Source: Hippophae tibetana (lineage: Eukaryota > Streptophyta > Magnoliopsida > Rosales > Elaeagnaceae). Taken from it: a DNA stretch of 64,000 nt. A model generated the notes under the pieces. That model worked only from the letters and a program-made list of their open reading frames with translations. It was not told where the DNA came from and ran no database searches. Location: the NCBI GenBank assembly GCA_037013495.1, contig CM072810.1, positions 27,619,843 to 27,683,842 of the forward strand, given 5' to 3'. Made by a program: the position numbers and the translations under genes. Below are positions 34,170 to 47,714 of this stretch, in pieces; positions within the stretch are counted from its first letter, which is position 1, and each line of letters begins with the position of its first letter.

Positions 34170-37114
34170 TTGCAGGATATAGATTTCAAAATTTCCATTC
34201 AACTATATAATTCTAGATTTATTTCATCGTTGAAATGCTTATATGAGTGCTATCGAAAATGTTTCATGTTCTTTTGAAGAAGTTTAATTTTAAATTGAAC
34301 TTAATAATCATTTTAGAGCTCGAGTTACCTTTTTTTTAATATCCCTTAAAAAGGGACTCTTCTTCCAATGAAATTTAGTAAATCTCACGGCAAGTACAGC
34401 CACTTTCTCTTCATTGAGATTAGAGTCATCATTTCTAACAATTGGGTTAAAAACATGTTTGCTCGGACCACTATACTTGATGTCTTAAGAGCCAAGTTCT
34501 CTCCCTTCTCGAAAGTATATTACTCTCATCTTGGCCACTAGTGATGTAGTTCGAATGCCTGCCCAACATATTCATTTAATAGTAAGTTCAATTGGCTTGT
34601 ACATGGACTTAAGTAAATTAATTTGGCATGAAATGATACGGTAGTATTGGATTGATTTTCTCATTCTAATTTTCTCTAATAATAGGTCCACCCAAGTTTT
34701 AAAAGTAGTTGATTACGTTTGAAAAATATGCAAAGACTTTGTCCAAAGTTTCATCCTCTTGCATGATATAGATTTCAAAATTTCCATTCAACTATATAAT
34801 TCTAGATTTATTTTATCGTTGATATGCCTATATGAGTGGTCTCCAAAATGTTTCATGTTCTTTTGAAGAATTTTAATTTTAAATTCAACTTAATAATCAT
34901 TTTACAGCTCGAATTACCTTTTTTTTAATATCCCTGAAAAAGGGACTCTTCTTCCTATGAAATGTAGTAAATCTCACGGCAAGTACAGCCACTTTCTCTT
35001 CATTGAGATTAGAGTCATCATTTCTAACAATTGGGTTAAAAACATGTTTGCTCGGACCACTATACTTGATGTCTTAAGAGCCAAGTTCTCTCCCTTCTCG
35101 AAAGTATATTACTCTCATCTTGGCCACTAGTGATGTAGTTCGAATGCCTGCCCAACATATTCATTTAATAGTAAGTTCAATTGGCTTGTACATGGACTTA
35201 AGTAAATTAATTTGGCATGAAATGATACGGTAGTATTGGATTGATTTTCTCATTCTAATTTTCTCTAATAATAGGTCCACCCAAGTTTTAAAAGTAGTTG
35301 ATTACGTTTGAAAAATATGCAAAGACTTTGTCCAAAGTTTCATCCTCTTGCATGATATAGATTTCAAAATTTCCATTCAACTATATAATTCTAGATTTAT
35401 TTTATCGTTGATATGCCTATATGAGTGGTCTCCAAAATGTTTCATGATCTTTTGAAGAATTTTAATTTTAAATTCAACTTAATAATCATTTTACAGCTCG
35501 AATTACCTTTTTTTTAATATCCCTGAAAAAGGGACTCTTCTTCCTATGAAATGTAGTAAATCTCACGGCAAGTACAGCCACTTTCTCTTCATTGAGATTA
35601 GAGTCATCATTTCTAACAATTGGGTTAAAAACATGTTTGCTCGGACCACTATACTTGATGTCTTAAGAGCCAAGTTCTCTCCCTTCTCGAAAGTATATTA
35701 CTCTCATCTTGGCCACTAGTGATGTAGTTCGAATGCCTGCCCAACATATTCATTTAATAGTAAGTTCAATTGGCTTGTACATGGACTTAAGTAAATTAAT
35801 TTGGCATGAAATGATACGGTAGTATTGGATTGATTTTCTCATTCTAATTTTCTCTAATAATAGGTCCACCCAAGTTTTAAAAGTAGTTGATTACGTTTGA
35901 AAAATATGCAAAGACTTTGTCCAAAGTTTCATCCTCTTGCATGATATAGATTTCAAAATTTCCATTCAACTATATAATTCTAGATTTATTTTATCGTTGA
36001 TATGCCTATATGAGTGGTCTCCAAAATGTTTCATGTTCTTTTGAAGAATTTTAATTTTAAATTCAACTTAATAATCATTTTACAGCTCGAATTACCTTTT
36101 TTTTAATATCCCTGAAAAAGGGACTCTTCTTCCTATGAAATGTAGTAAATCTCACGGCAAGTAGAGCCACTTTCTCTTCATTGAGATTAGAGTCATCATT
36201 TCTAACAATTGGGTTAAAAACATGTTTGCTCGGACCACTATACTTGATGTCTTAAGAGCCAAGTTCTCTCCCTTCTCGAAAGTATATTACTCTCATCTTG
36301 GCCACTAGTGATGTAGTTCGAATGCCTGCCCAACATATTCATTTAATAGTAAGTTCAATTGGCTTGTACATGGACTTAAGTAAATTAATTTGGCATGAAA
36401 TGATACGGTAGTATTGGATTGATTTTCTCATTCTAATTTTCTCTAATAATAGGTCCACCCAAGTTTTAAAAGTAGTTGATTACGTTTGAAAAATATGCAA
36501 AGACTTTGTCCAAAGTTTCATCCTCTTGCATGATATAGATTTCAAAATTTCCATTCAACTATATAATTCTAGATTTATTTTATCGTTGATATGCCTATAT
36601 GAGTGGTCTCCAAAATGTTTCATGTTCTTTTGAAGAATTTTAATTTTAAATTCAACTTAATAATCATTTTACAGCTCGAATTACCTTTTTTTTAATATCC
36701 CTGAAAAAGGGACTCTTCTTCCTATGAAATTTAGTAAATCTCACGGCAAGTAGAGCCACTTTCTCTTCATTGAGATTAGAGTCATCATTTCTAACAATTG
36801 GGTTAAAAACATGTTCGCTCGGACCACTATCCTTGATGTCTTAAGAGCCAAGTTCTCTTCCTTCTCAAAAGTATATTACTCTCATCTTGGCCACTAGTGA
36901 TGTAGTTCGAATGCCTGCCCAACATATTCATTTAACACTAAGTTCAATTGGCTTGTACATGCACTTAAGTAAATTAATTTGGCATGAAATGATACGGTAG
37001 TATTGGATTGATTTTCTCATTCTAATTTTCTCTAATAATAGGTCTACCCAAGTTTTAAAAGTAGTTGATTATGTTTGAAAAATATGCAAACACTTTGTCC
37101 AAAGTTTCATCCTC
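34170..37114 (-). repeat. Run of near-identical 589-bp monomers preceded by a GCAGG-type unit
   Basis: Starts at 34170, 34759, 35348, 35937 and 36526. The unit at 34170 opens with TTGCAGGATATAG. The next four share TTTTATCGTTGATATGCC, GAAGAATTTTAATTTT, TTTACAGCTC and the gamma second half (GAAATGATACGG, GGATTGATTTTC, CTAATAATAGG). The first three of them also share GAAATGTAG and AATAGTAAGTTC and differ by only a few bases. 36526 switches in its second half to CACTAAGTTC and CATGCACTT, the ending of monomer 33581, and is followed by another TTGCAGG unit, repeating the 33581-34170 transition 2,945 bp later. Confidence 0.87.
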
Positions 37115-40057
37115 TTGCAGGATATAGATTTCAAAATTTCCATTCAACTATATAATTCTAGATTTATTTCATCGTTGAAATGCTTATATGAGTGCTATCC
37201 AAAATGTTTCATGTTCTTTTGAAGAAGTTTAATTTTAAATTCAACTTAATAATCATTTTAGAGCTTGAATTACCTTTTTTTTAATATCCTTGAAAAAGGG
37301 ACTCTTCTTCCTATGAAATTTAGTAAATCTCACGGCAAGTAGAGCCACTTTCTCTTCCTTGAGATTAGAGTCATCATTTCTAACAATTGGGTTAAAAACT
37401 TGTTTGCTCGGACCACTATCCTTGATGTCTTAAGACCCAAGTTCTCTCCCTTCTCAAAAGTATATTACTCTCATCTTGGCCACTAGTGATGTAGTTCGAA
37501 TGCCTGCCCAACATATTCGTTTAACAGTAACTTCAATTGGCTTATACATGGACTTAAGTAAATTAATTTGGCATGAAATGATACGGTAGTATTGGATTGA
37601 TTTTCTCATTCTAATTTTCTCTAATAATAGGTCCACCCAAGTTTTAAAAGTAGTTGATTACGTTTGAAAAATATGCAAAGACTTTGTCCAAAGTTTCATC
37701 CTCTTGCATGATATAGATTTCAAAATTTCCATTCAACTATATAATTCTAGATTTATTTTATCATTGATATGCCTATATGAGTGGTCTATAAAATGTTTCA
37801 TGTTCTTTTGAAGAATTTTAATTTAAATTCAACTTAATAATCATTTTACAGCTCGAATTACCTTTTTTTTAACATCCCTGAAAAAGGGACTCTTCTTCCT
37901 ATGAAATTTAGTAAATCTCAGGGCAAGTAGAGCCACTTTCTCTTCATTGAGATTAGAGTCATCATTTCTAACAATTGGGTTAAAAACATGTTCGCTCGGA
38001 CCACTATCCTTGATGTCTTAAGAGCCAAGTTCTCTCCCTTCTCAAAAGTATATTACTCTCATCTTGGCCACTAGTGATGTAGTTCGAATGCCTGCCCAAC
38101 ATATTCATTTAACAGTAAGTTCAATTGGCTTGTACATGGACTTAAGTAAATTAATTTGGCATGAAATGATACGGTAGTATTGGATTGATTTTCTCATTCT
38201 AATTTTCTCTAATAATAGGTCTACCCAAGTTTTAAAAGTAGTTGATTATGTTTGAAAAATATGCAAACACTTTGTCCAAAGTTTCATCCTCTTGCAGGAT
38301 ATTGATTTCAAAATTTCCATTCAACTATATAATTCTAGATTTATTTCATCGTTTAAATGCTTATATGAGTGCTATCCAAAATGTTTCATGTTCTTTTGAA
38401 GAAGTTTAATTTTAAATTCAACTTAATAATCATTTTAGAGCTTGAATTACCTTTTTTTTAATATCCCTGAAAAAGGGACTCTTCTTCCTATGAAATTTAG
38501 TAAATCTCACGGCAAGTAGAGCCACTTTCTCTTCATTGAGATTAGAGTCATCATTTCTAACAATTGGGTTAAAAACATGTTTGCTCGGACCACTATCCTT
38601 GATGTCTTAAGACCCAAGTTCTCTCCCTTCTCGAAAGTATATTACTCTCATCTTGGCCACTAGTGATGTAGTTCGAATGCCTGCCCAACATATTCGTTTA
38701 ACAGTAACTTCAATTGGCTTATACATGGACTTAAGTAAATTATTTTGGCATGAAATGATACGGTAGTATTGGATTGATTTTCTCATTCTAATTTTCTCTA
38801 ATAATAGGTCTACCCAAGTTTTAAAAGTAGTTGATTATGTTTGAAAAATATGCAAACACTTTGTCCAAAGTTTCATCCTCTTGCATGATATAGATTTCAA
38901 AATTTCCATTCAACTATATAATTCTAGATTTATTTCATTGTTGAAATGCCCATATGAGTGGTCTCCAAAATGTTTCATGTTCTTTTGAAGAAGTTTAATT
39001 TTAAATTCAACTTAATAATCATTTTAGAGCTCGAATTACCTTTTTTTTAATATCCCTGAAAAAGGGTCTCTTATTCCTATGAAATTTAGTAACTCTCATG
39101 GCAAGTAGAGCCACTTTCTCTTCATTGAGATTAGAGTAATCATTTCTAACAATTGGGTTAAAAACATGTTTGCTCGGACCACTATACTTGATGTCTTAAG
39201 AGCCAAGTTCTCTCCCTTCTCGAAAGTATATTACCCTCATCTTGGCCACTAGTGATGTAGTTCGAATGCCTGCCCAACATATTCGTTTAACAGTAACTTC
39301 AATTGGCTTATACATGGACTTAAGTAAATTAATTTGGCATGAAATGATACGGTAGTATTGGATTGATTTTCTCATTCTAATTTTCTCTAATAATAGGTCC
39401 ACCCAAGTTTTAAAAGTAGTTGATTACGTTTGAAAAATATGCAAAGACTTTGTCCAAAGTTTCATCCTCTTGCATGATATAGATTTCAAAATTTCCATTC
39501 AACTATATAATTCTAGATTTATTTTATCGTTGATATGCCTATATGAGTGGTCTCCAAAATATTTCATGTTCTTTTGAAGAATTTTAATTTAAATTCAACT
39601 TAATAATCATTTTACAGCTCGAATTACCTTTTTTTTAATATCCCTAAAAAAGGGACTCTTCTTCCTATGAAATTTAGTAAATCTCACGGCAAGTAGAGCC
39701 ACTTTCTCTTCATTGAGATTAGAGTCATCATTTCTAACAATTGGGTTAAAAACATGTTCGCTCGGACCACTATCCTTGATGTCTTAAGAGCCAAGTTCTC
39801 TCCCTTCTCAAAAGTATATTACTCTCATCTTGGCCACTAGTGATGTAGTTCGAATGCCTGCCCAACATATTCATTTAACAGTAAGTTCAATTGGCTTGTA
39901 CATGGACTTAAGTAAATTAATTTGGCATGAAATGATACGGTAGTATTGGATTGATTTTCTCATTCTAATTTTCTCTAATAATAGGTCTACCCAAGTTTTA
40001 AAAGTGGTTGATTATGTTTGAAAAATATGCAAACACTTTGTCCAAAGTTTCATCCTC
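37115..40057 (-). repeat. P-Q-P-R-Q monomer block
   Basis: Starts at 37115, 37704, 38292, 38881 and 39470. P has TTGCAGGATAT, GAAATGCTTATATG and GAGCTTGAATT (this loses the GAGCTC site). Q has GTCTATAAAATG or a close variant, a shortened AATTTTAATTTAAATTC, and TTTACAGCTC. R has TTTCATTG, GCCCATATGAG, TTATTCC and AACTCTCATGGC. Units are 588 or 589 bp, and Q is 588 because of the TTTAAATTC deletion. All share the gamma-type second half. Confidence 0.85.
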
Positions 40058-41823
40058 TTGCAGGATATTGATTTCAAAATTTCAATTCAACTATATAATT
40101 CTAGATTTATTTCATCGTTGAAATGCTTATATGGGTGCTATCCAAAATGTTTCATGTTCTTTTGAAGAAGTTTAATTTTAAATTCAACTTAATAATCATT
40201 TTAGAGCTTGAATTACCTTTTTTTTAATATCCCTGAAAAAGGGACTCTTCTTCCTATGAAATTTAGTAAATCTCACGGCAAGTAGAGCCACTTTCTCTTC
40301 ATTGAGATTAGAGTCATCATTTCTAACAATTGGGTTAAAAACATGTTTGCTCGGACCACTATCCTTGATGTCTTAAGACCCAAGTTCTCTCCCTTCTCGA
40401 AAGTATATTACTCTCATCTTGGCCACTAGTGATGTAGTTCGAATGCCTGCCCAACATATTCGTTTAACAGTAACTTCAATTGGCTTATACATGGACTTAA
40501 GTAAATTAATTTGGCATGAAATGATACGGTAGTATTGGATTGATTTTCTCATTCTAATTTTCTCTAATAATAGGTCCACCCAAGTTTTAAAAGTAGTTGA
40601 TTACGTTTGAAAAATATGCAAAGACTTTGTCCAAAGTTTCATCCTCTTGCATGATATAGATTTCAAAATTTCCATTCAACTATATAATTCTAGATTTATT
40701 TTATCGTTGATATGCCTATATGAGTGGTCTATAAAATGTTTCATGTTCTTTTGAAGAATTTTAATTTAAATTCAACTTAATAATCATTTTACAGCTCGAA
40801 TTACCTTTTTTTTAATATCCCTGAAAAAAGGACTCTTCTTCCTATGAAATTTAGTAAATCTCACGGCAAGTAGAGCCACTTTCTCTTCATTGAGATTAGA
40901 GTCATCATTTCTAACAATTGGGTTAAAAACATGTTCGCTCGGACCACTATCCTTGATGTCTTAAGAGCCAAGTTCTCTCCCTTCTCAAAAGTATATTACT
41001 CTCATCTTGGCCACTAGTGATGTAGTTCGAATGCCTGCCCAACATATTCATTTAACAGTAAGTTCAATTGGCTTGTACATGGACTTAAGTAAATTAATTT
41101 GGCATGAAATGATACGGTAGTATTGGATTGATTTTCTCATTCTAATTTTCTCTAATAATAGGTCTACCCAAGTTTTAAAAGTAGTTGATTATGTTTGAAA
41201 AATATGCAAACACTTTGTCCAAAGTTTCATCCTCTTGCAGGATATAGATTTCAAAATTTCCATTCAACTATATAATTCTAGATTTATTTCATCGTTGAAA
41301 TGCTTATATGAGTGCTATCCAAAATGTTTCATGTTCTTTTGAAGAAGTTTAATTTTAAATTCAACTTAATAATCATTTTAGAGCTTGAATTACCTTTTTT
41401 TTAATATCCCTGAAAAAGGGACTCTTCTTCCTATGAAATTTAGTAAATCTCACGGCAAGTAGAGCCACTTTCTCTTCATTGAGATTAGAGTCATCATTTC
41501 TAACAATTGGGTTAAAAACATGTTTGCTCGGACCACTATCCTTGATGTCTTAAGACCCAAGTTCTCTCCCTTCTCGAAAGTATATTACTCTCATCTTGGC
41601 CACTAGTGATGTAGTTCGAATGCCTGCCCAACATATTCGTTTAACAGTAACTTCAATTGGCTTATACATGGACTTAAGTAAATTAATTTGGCATGAAATG
41701 ATACGGTAGTATTGGATTGATTTTCTCATTCTAATTTTCTCTAATAATAGGTCTACCCAAGTTTTAAAAGTGGTTGATTATGTTTGAAAAATATGCAAAC
41801 ACTTTGTCCAAAGTTTCATCCTC
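40058..41823 (-). repeat. Trimer duplication, copy 1 (P-Q-P)
   Basis: Starts at 40058, 40647 and 41235. The first P has TTGCAGGATATTG, TTTCAATTC and ATATGGGTGC. The Q has GTCTATAAAATG and CTGAAAAAAGGACTC. The second P has TTGCAGGATATAG. The third monomer ends with AAGTGGTTGATTATG, the same rare ending that precedes 40058 (near 40005), which fits an unequal exchange whose join lies at the end of this block. The same three monomers follow immediately at a 1,766-bp offset. Confidence 0.9.
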
Positions 41824-43589
41824 TTGCAGGATATTGATTTCAAAATTTCAATTCAACTATATAATTCTAGATTTATTTCATCGTTGAAATGCTTATATGG
41901 GTGCTATCCAAAATGTTTCATGTTCTTTTGAAGAAGTTTAATTTTAAATTCAACTTAATAATCATTTTAGAGCTTGAATTACCTTTTTTTTAATATCCCT
42001 GAAAAAGGGACTCTTCTTCCTATGAAATTTAGTAAATCTCACGGCAAGTAGAGCCACTTTCTCTTCATTGAGATTAGAGTCATCATTTCTAACAATTGGG
42101 TTAAAAACATGTTTGCTCGGACCACTATCCTTGATGTCTTAAGACCCAAGTTCTCTCCCTTCTCGAAAGTATATTACTCTCATCTTGGCCACTAGTGATG
42201 TAGTTCGAATGCCTGCCCAACATATTCGTTTAACAGTAACTTCAATTGGCTTATACATGGACTTAAGTAAATTAATTTGGCATGAAATGATACGGTAGTA
42301 TTGGATTGATTTTCTCATTCTAATTTTCTCTAATAATAGGTCCACCCAAGTTTTAAAAGTAGTTGATTACGTTTGAAAAATATGCAAAGACTTTGTCTAA
42401 AGTTTCATCCTCTTGCATGATATAGATTTCAAAATTTCCATTCAACTATATAATTCTAGATTTATTTTATCGTTGATATGCCTATATGAGTGGTCTATAA
42501 AATGTTTCATGTTCTTTTGAAGAATTTTAATTTAAATTCAACTTAATAATCATTTTACAGCTCGAATTACCTTTTTTTTAATATCCCTGAAAAAAGGACT
42601 CTTCTTCCTATGAAATTTAGTAAATCTCACGGCAAGTAGAGCCACTTTCTCTTCATTGAGATTAGAGTCATCATTTCTAACAATTGGGTTAAAAACATGT
42701 TCGCTCGGACCACTATCCTTGATGTCTTAAGAGCCAAGTTCTCTCCCTTCTCAAAAGTATATTACTCTCATCTTGGCCACTAGTGATGTAGTTCGAATGC
42801 CTGCCCAACATATTCATTTAACAGTAAGTTCAATTGGCTTGTACATGGACTTAAGTAAATTAATTTGGCATGAAATGATACGGTAGTATTGGATTGATTT
42901 TCTCATTCTAATTTTCTCTAATAATAGGTCTACCCAAGTTTTAAAAGTAGTTGATTATGTTTGAAAAATATGCAAACACTTTGTCCAAAGTTTCATCCTC
43001 TTGCAGGATATAGATTTCAAAATTTCCATTCAACTATATAATTCTAGATTTATTTCATCGTTGAAATGCTTATATGAGTGCTATCCAAAATGTTTCATGT
43101 TCTTTTGAAGAAGTTTAATTTTAAATTCAACTTAATAATCATTTTAGAGCTTGAATTACCTTTTTTTTAATATCCCTGAAAAAGGGACTCTTCTTCCTAT
43201 GAAATTTAGTAAATCTCACGGCAAGTAGAGCCACTTTCTCTTCATTGAGATTAGAGTCATCATTTCTAACAATTGGGTTAAAAACATGTTTGCTCGGACC
43301 ACTATCCTTGATGTCTTAAGACCCAAGTTCTCTCCCTTCTCGAAAGTATATTACTCTCATCTTGGCCACTAGTGATGTAGTTCGAATGCCTGCCCAACAT
43401 ATTCGTTTAACAGTAACTTCAATTGGCTTATACATGGACTTAAGTAAATTAATTTGGCATGAAATGATACGGTAGTATTGGATTGATTTTCTCATTCTAA
43501 TTTTCTCTAATAATAGGTCTACCCAAGTTTTAAAAGTAGTTGATTATGTTTGAAAAATATGCAAACACTTTGTCCAAAGTTTCATCCTC
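41824..43589 (-). repeat. Trimer duplication, copy 2 (P-Q-P)
   Basis: Starts at 41824, 42413 and 43001. It matches copy 1 monomer by monomer, including ATATGGGTGC and CTGAAAAAAGGACTC. Differences noticed: TTTGTCTAAAG near 42397 where copy 1 has TTTGTCCAAAG, and the last monomer ends with the ordinary AAGTAGTTG rather than AAGTGGTTG. It leads into an R-type monomer at 43590. Confidence 0.9.
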
Positions 43590-45357
43590 TTGCATGATAT
43601 AGATTTCAAAATTTCCATTCAACTATATAATTCTAGATTTATTTCATTGTTGAAATGCCCATATGAGTGGTCTCCAAAATGTTTCATGTTCTTTTGAAGA
43701 AGTTTAATTTTAAATTCAACTTAATAATCATTTTAGAGCTCGAATTACCTTTTTTTTAATATCCCTGAAAAAGGGACTCTTCTTCCTATGAAATTTAGTA
43801 AATCTCACGGAAAGTAGAGCCACTTTCTCTTCATTGAGATTAGAGTCATCATTTCTTTCAATTGGGTTAAAAACATGTTTGCTCGGACCACTATCCTTGA
43901 TGTCTTAAGAGCCAAGTTCTCTCCCTTCTCGAAAGTATATTACTCTCATCTTGGCCACTGGTGATGTATTTCGAATGCCTGCCCAACATATTCCTTTAAC
44001 AGTAAGTTCAATTGGCTTGTACATGGACTTAAGTAAATTAATTTGGCATGAAATGATACGGTAGTATTGGATTGATTTTCTCATTCTAATTTTCTCTAAT
44101 AATAGGTCCACCCAAGTTTTAAAAGTAGTTGATTACGTTTGAAAAATATGCAAAGACTTTGTCCAAAGTTTCATCCTCTTGCATGATATAGATTTCAAAA
44201 TTTCCATTCAACTATATAATTCTAGATTTATTTCATTGTTGAAATGCCCATATGAGTGGTCTCCAAAATGTTTCATGTTCTTTTGAAGAAGTTTAATTTT
44301 AAATTCAACTTAATAATCATTTTAGAGCTCGAATTACCTTTTTTTTAATATCCCTGAAAAAGGGACTCTTCTTCCTATGAAATTTAGTAAATCTCACGGA
44401 AAGTAGAGCCACTTTCTCTTCATTGAGATTAGAGTAATTATTTCTAACAATTGGGTTAAAAACATGTTTGCTCGGACCACTATACTTGATGTCTTAAGAG
44501 CCAAGTTCTCTCCCTTCTCGAAAGTATATTACCCTCATCTTGGCCACTAGTGATGTAGTTCGAATGCCTGCCCAACATATTCGTTTAACAGTAAGTTCAA
44601 TTGGCTTATACATGGACTTAAGCAAGGTAATTTGGCATGAAAATGATAAGGTAGTATTGGAATGATTTTCTCATTCTAATTTTCTCTACTAATAGGTCTA
44701 CCCAAGTTTTAAAAGTAGTTGATTATGTTTGAAAAATATGCAAACACTTTGTCCAAAGTTTCATCCTCTTGCATGATATAGATTTCAAAATTTCCATTCA
44801 ACTATATAATTCTAGATTTATTTCATCGTTGAAATGCCTATATGAGTGGTCTCCAAAATGTTTCTTCTTCTTTTGAAGAAGTTTAATTTTAAATTCAACT
44901 TAATAATCATTTTAGAGCTCGAATTACCTTTTTTTTAATATCCCTGAAAAAGGGACTCTTCTTCCTATGAAATTTAGTAAATCTCACGTCAAGTAGAGCC
45001 ACTTTCTCTTCATTGAGATTAGAGTCATCATTTCTAACAATTGGGTTAAAAACATGTTCGCTCGGACCATTATCCTTGATGTCTTAAGAGCCAAGTTCTC
45101 TCCCTTCTCGAAAGTATATTACTCTCATCTTGGCCACTAGTGATGTAGTTCGAATGCCTGCCCAACATATTCATTTAACAGTAAGTTCAATTGGCTTGTA
45201 CATGGACTTAAGTAAATTAATTTGGCATGAAATGATACGGTAGTATTGGATTGATTTTCTCATTCTAATTTTCTCTAATAATAGGTCTACCCAAGTTTTA
45301 AAAGTAGTTGATTATGTTTGAAAAATATGCAAACACTTTGTCCAAAGTTTCATCCTC
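43590..45357 (-). repeat. R-R-S monomers
   Basis: Starts at 43590, 44179 and 44769. The first two are R-type (GCCCATATGAG) but with GGGACTCTTCTTCC and CACGGAAAG instead of the usual R middle, so they are mosaics. The first has private changes CATTTCTTTCAATTGGG, CCACTGGTG and GTATTTCG. The third is the first S monomer, marked by ATGTTTCTTCTTCTTTTG in place of ATGTTTCATGTTC and by CACGTCAAG. The second halves shift from gamma (43590) to an alpha/beta mix (44179: AAGCAAGG then CTACTAATAGG). Confidence 0.82.
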
Positions 45358-47714
45358 TTGCAGGATATAGATTTCAAAATTTCCATTCAACTATATAATT
45401 CTAGATTTATTTCATCGTTGAAATGCTTATATGAGTGCTATCCAAAATGTTTCATGTTCTTTTGAAGAAGTTTAATTTTAAATTCAACTTAATAATCATT
45501 TTAGAGCTTGAATTACCTTTTTTTTAATATCCCTGAAAAAGGGACTCTTCTTCCTATGAAATTTAGTAAATCTCACGGTAAGTAGAGCCACTTTCTCTTC
45601 ATTGAGATTAGAGTCATCATTTCTAACAATTGGGTTAAAAACATGTTTGCTCGGACCACTATCCTTGATGTCTTAAGACCCAAGTTCTCTCCCTTCTCGA
45701 AAGTATATTACTCTCATCTTGGCCACTAGTGATGTAGTTCGAATGCCTGCCCAACATATTCGTTTAACAGTAACTTCAATTGGCTTATACATGGACTTAA
45801 GTAAATTAATTTGGCATGAAATGATACGGTAGTATTGGATTGATTTTCTCATTCTAATTTTCTCTAATAATAGGTCTACCCAAGTTTTAAAAGTAGTTGA
45901 TTATGTTTGAAAAATATGCAAACACTTTGTCCAAAGTTTCATCCTCTTGCATGATATAGATTTCAAAATTTCCATTCAACTATATAATTCTAGATTTATT
46001 TCATTGTTGAAATGCCCATATGAGTGGTCTCCAAAATGTTTCATGTTCTTTTGAAGAAGTTTAATTTTAAATTCAACTTAATAATCATTTTAGAGCTCGA
46101 ATTACCTTTTTTTTAATATCCCTGAAAAAGGGTCTCTTATTCCTATGAAATTTAGTAACTCTCATGGCAAGTAGAGCCACTTTCTCTTCATTGAGATTAG
46201 AGTAATCATTTCTAACAATTGGGTTAAAAACATGTTTGCTCGGACCACTATACTTAATGTCTTAAGAGCCAAGTTCTCTCCCTTCTCGAAAGTATATTAC
46301 CCTCATCTTGGCCACTAGTGATGTAGTTCGAATGCCTGCCCAACATATTCGTTTAACAGTAAGTTCAATTGGCTTATACATGGACTTAAGCAAGGTAATT
46401 TGGCATGAAAATGATAAGGTAGTATTGGAATGATTTTCTCATTCTAATTTTCTCTACTAATAGGTCTACCCAAGTTTTAAAAGTAGTTGATTATGTTTGA
46501 AAAATATGCAAACACTTTGTCCAAAGTTTCATCCTCTTGCATGATATAGAATTCAAAATTTCCATTAAACTATATAATTCTAGATTTATTTCATCGTTGA
46601 AATGCCTATATGAGTGGTCTCCAAAATGTTTCTTCTTCTTTTGAAGAAGTTTAATTTTAAATTCAACTTAATAATCATTTTAGAGCTCGAATTACCTTTT
46701 TTTTAATATCCCTGAAAAAGGGACTCTTCTTCCTATGAAATTTAGTAAATCTCACGTCAAGTAGAGCCACTTTCTCTTCATTGAGACTAGAGTCATCATT
46801 TCTAACAATTGGGTTAAAAACATGTTCGCTCGGACCACTATCCTTGATGTCTTAAGAGCCAAGTTCTCTCCCTTCTCGAAAGTATATTACTCTCATCTTG
46901 GCCACTAGTGATGTAGTTCGAATGCCTGCCCAACATATTCGTTTAACAGTAACTTCAATTGGCTTATACATGGACTTAAGTAAATTAATTTGGCATGAAA
47001 TGATACGGTAGTATTGGATTGATTTTCTCATTCTAATTTTCTCTAATAATAGGTCTACCCAAGTTTTAAAAGTAGTTGATTATGTTTGAAAAATATGCAA
47101 ACACTTTGTCCAAAGTTTCATCCTCTTGCAGGATATAGATTTCAAAATTTCCATTCAACTATATAATTCTAGATTTATTTCATCGTTGAAATGCTTATAT
47201 GAGTGCTATCCAAAATGTTTCTTCTTCTTTTGAAGAAGTTTAATTTTAAATTCAACTTAATAATCATTTTAGAGCTCGAATTACCTTTTTTTTAATATGC
47301 CTGAAAAAGGGACTCTTCTTCCTATGAAATTTAGTAAATCTCACGTCAAGTAGAGCCACTTTCTCTTCATTGAGACTAGAGTCATCATTTCTAACAATTG
47401 GGTTAAAAACATGTTCGCTCGGACCACTATCCTTGATGTCTTAAGAGCCAAGTTCTCTCCCTTCTCGAAAGTATATTACTCTCATCTTGGCCACTAGTGA
47501 TGTAGTTCGAATGCCTGCCCAACATATTCATTTAACAGTAAGTTCAATTGGCTTGTACATGGACTTAAGTAAATTAATTTGGCATGAAATGATACGGTAG
47601 TATTGGATTGATTTTCTCATTCTAATTTTCTCTAATAATAGGTCTACCCAAGTTTTAAAAGTAGTTGATTATGTTTGAAAAATATGCAAACACTTTGTCC
47701 AAAGTTTCATCCTC
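45358..47714 (-). repeat. Four-monomer duplication, copy 1 (P-R-S-P/S)
   Basis: Starts at 45358, 45947, 46537 and 47126. R (45947) has CTCATGGC and the rare CTTAATGTCTTAAG near 46253. S (46537) has the rare AGAATTCAAAATTTCC, CCATTAAAC and GAGACTAGAG. The fourth monomer is a mosaic: P start (TTGCAGG, GCTTATATGAG) then S continuation (TTTCTTCTTC, CACGTCAAG, GAGACTAGAG), with a private AATATGCCTG. The P-R-S trio recurs 2,357 bp to the right with the same rare variants. Confidence 0.88.
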
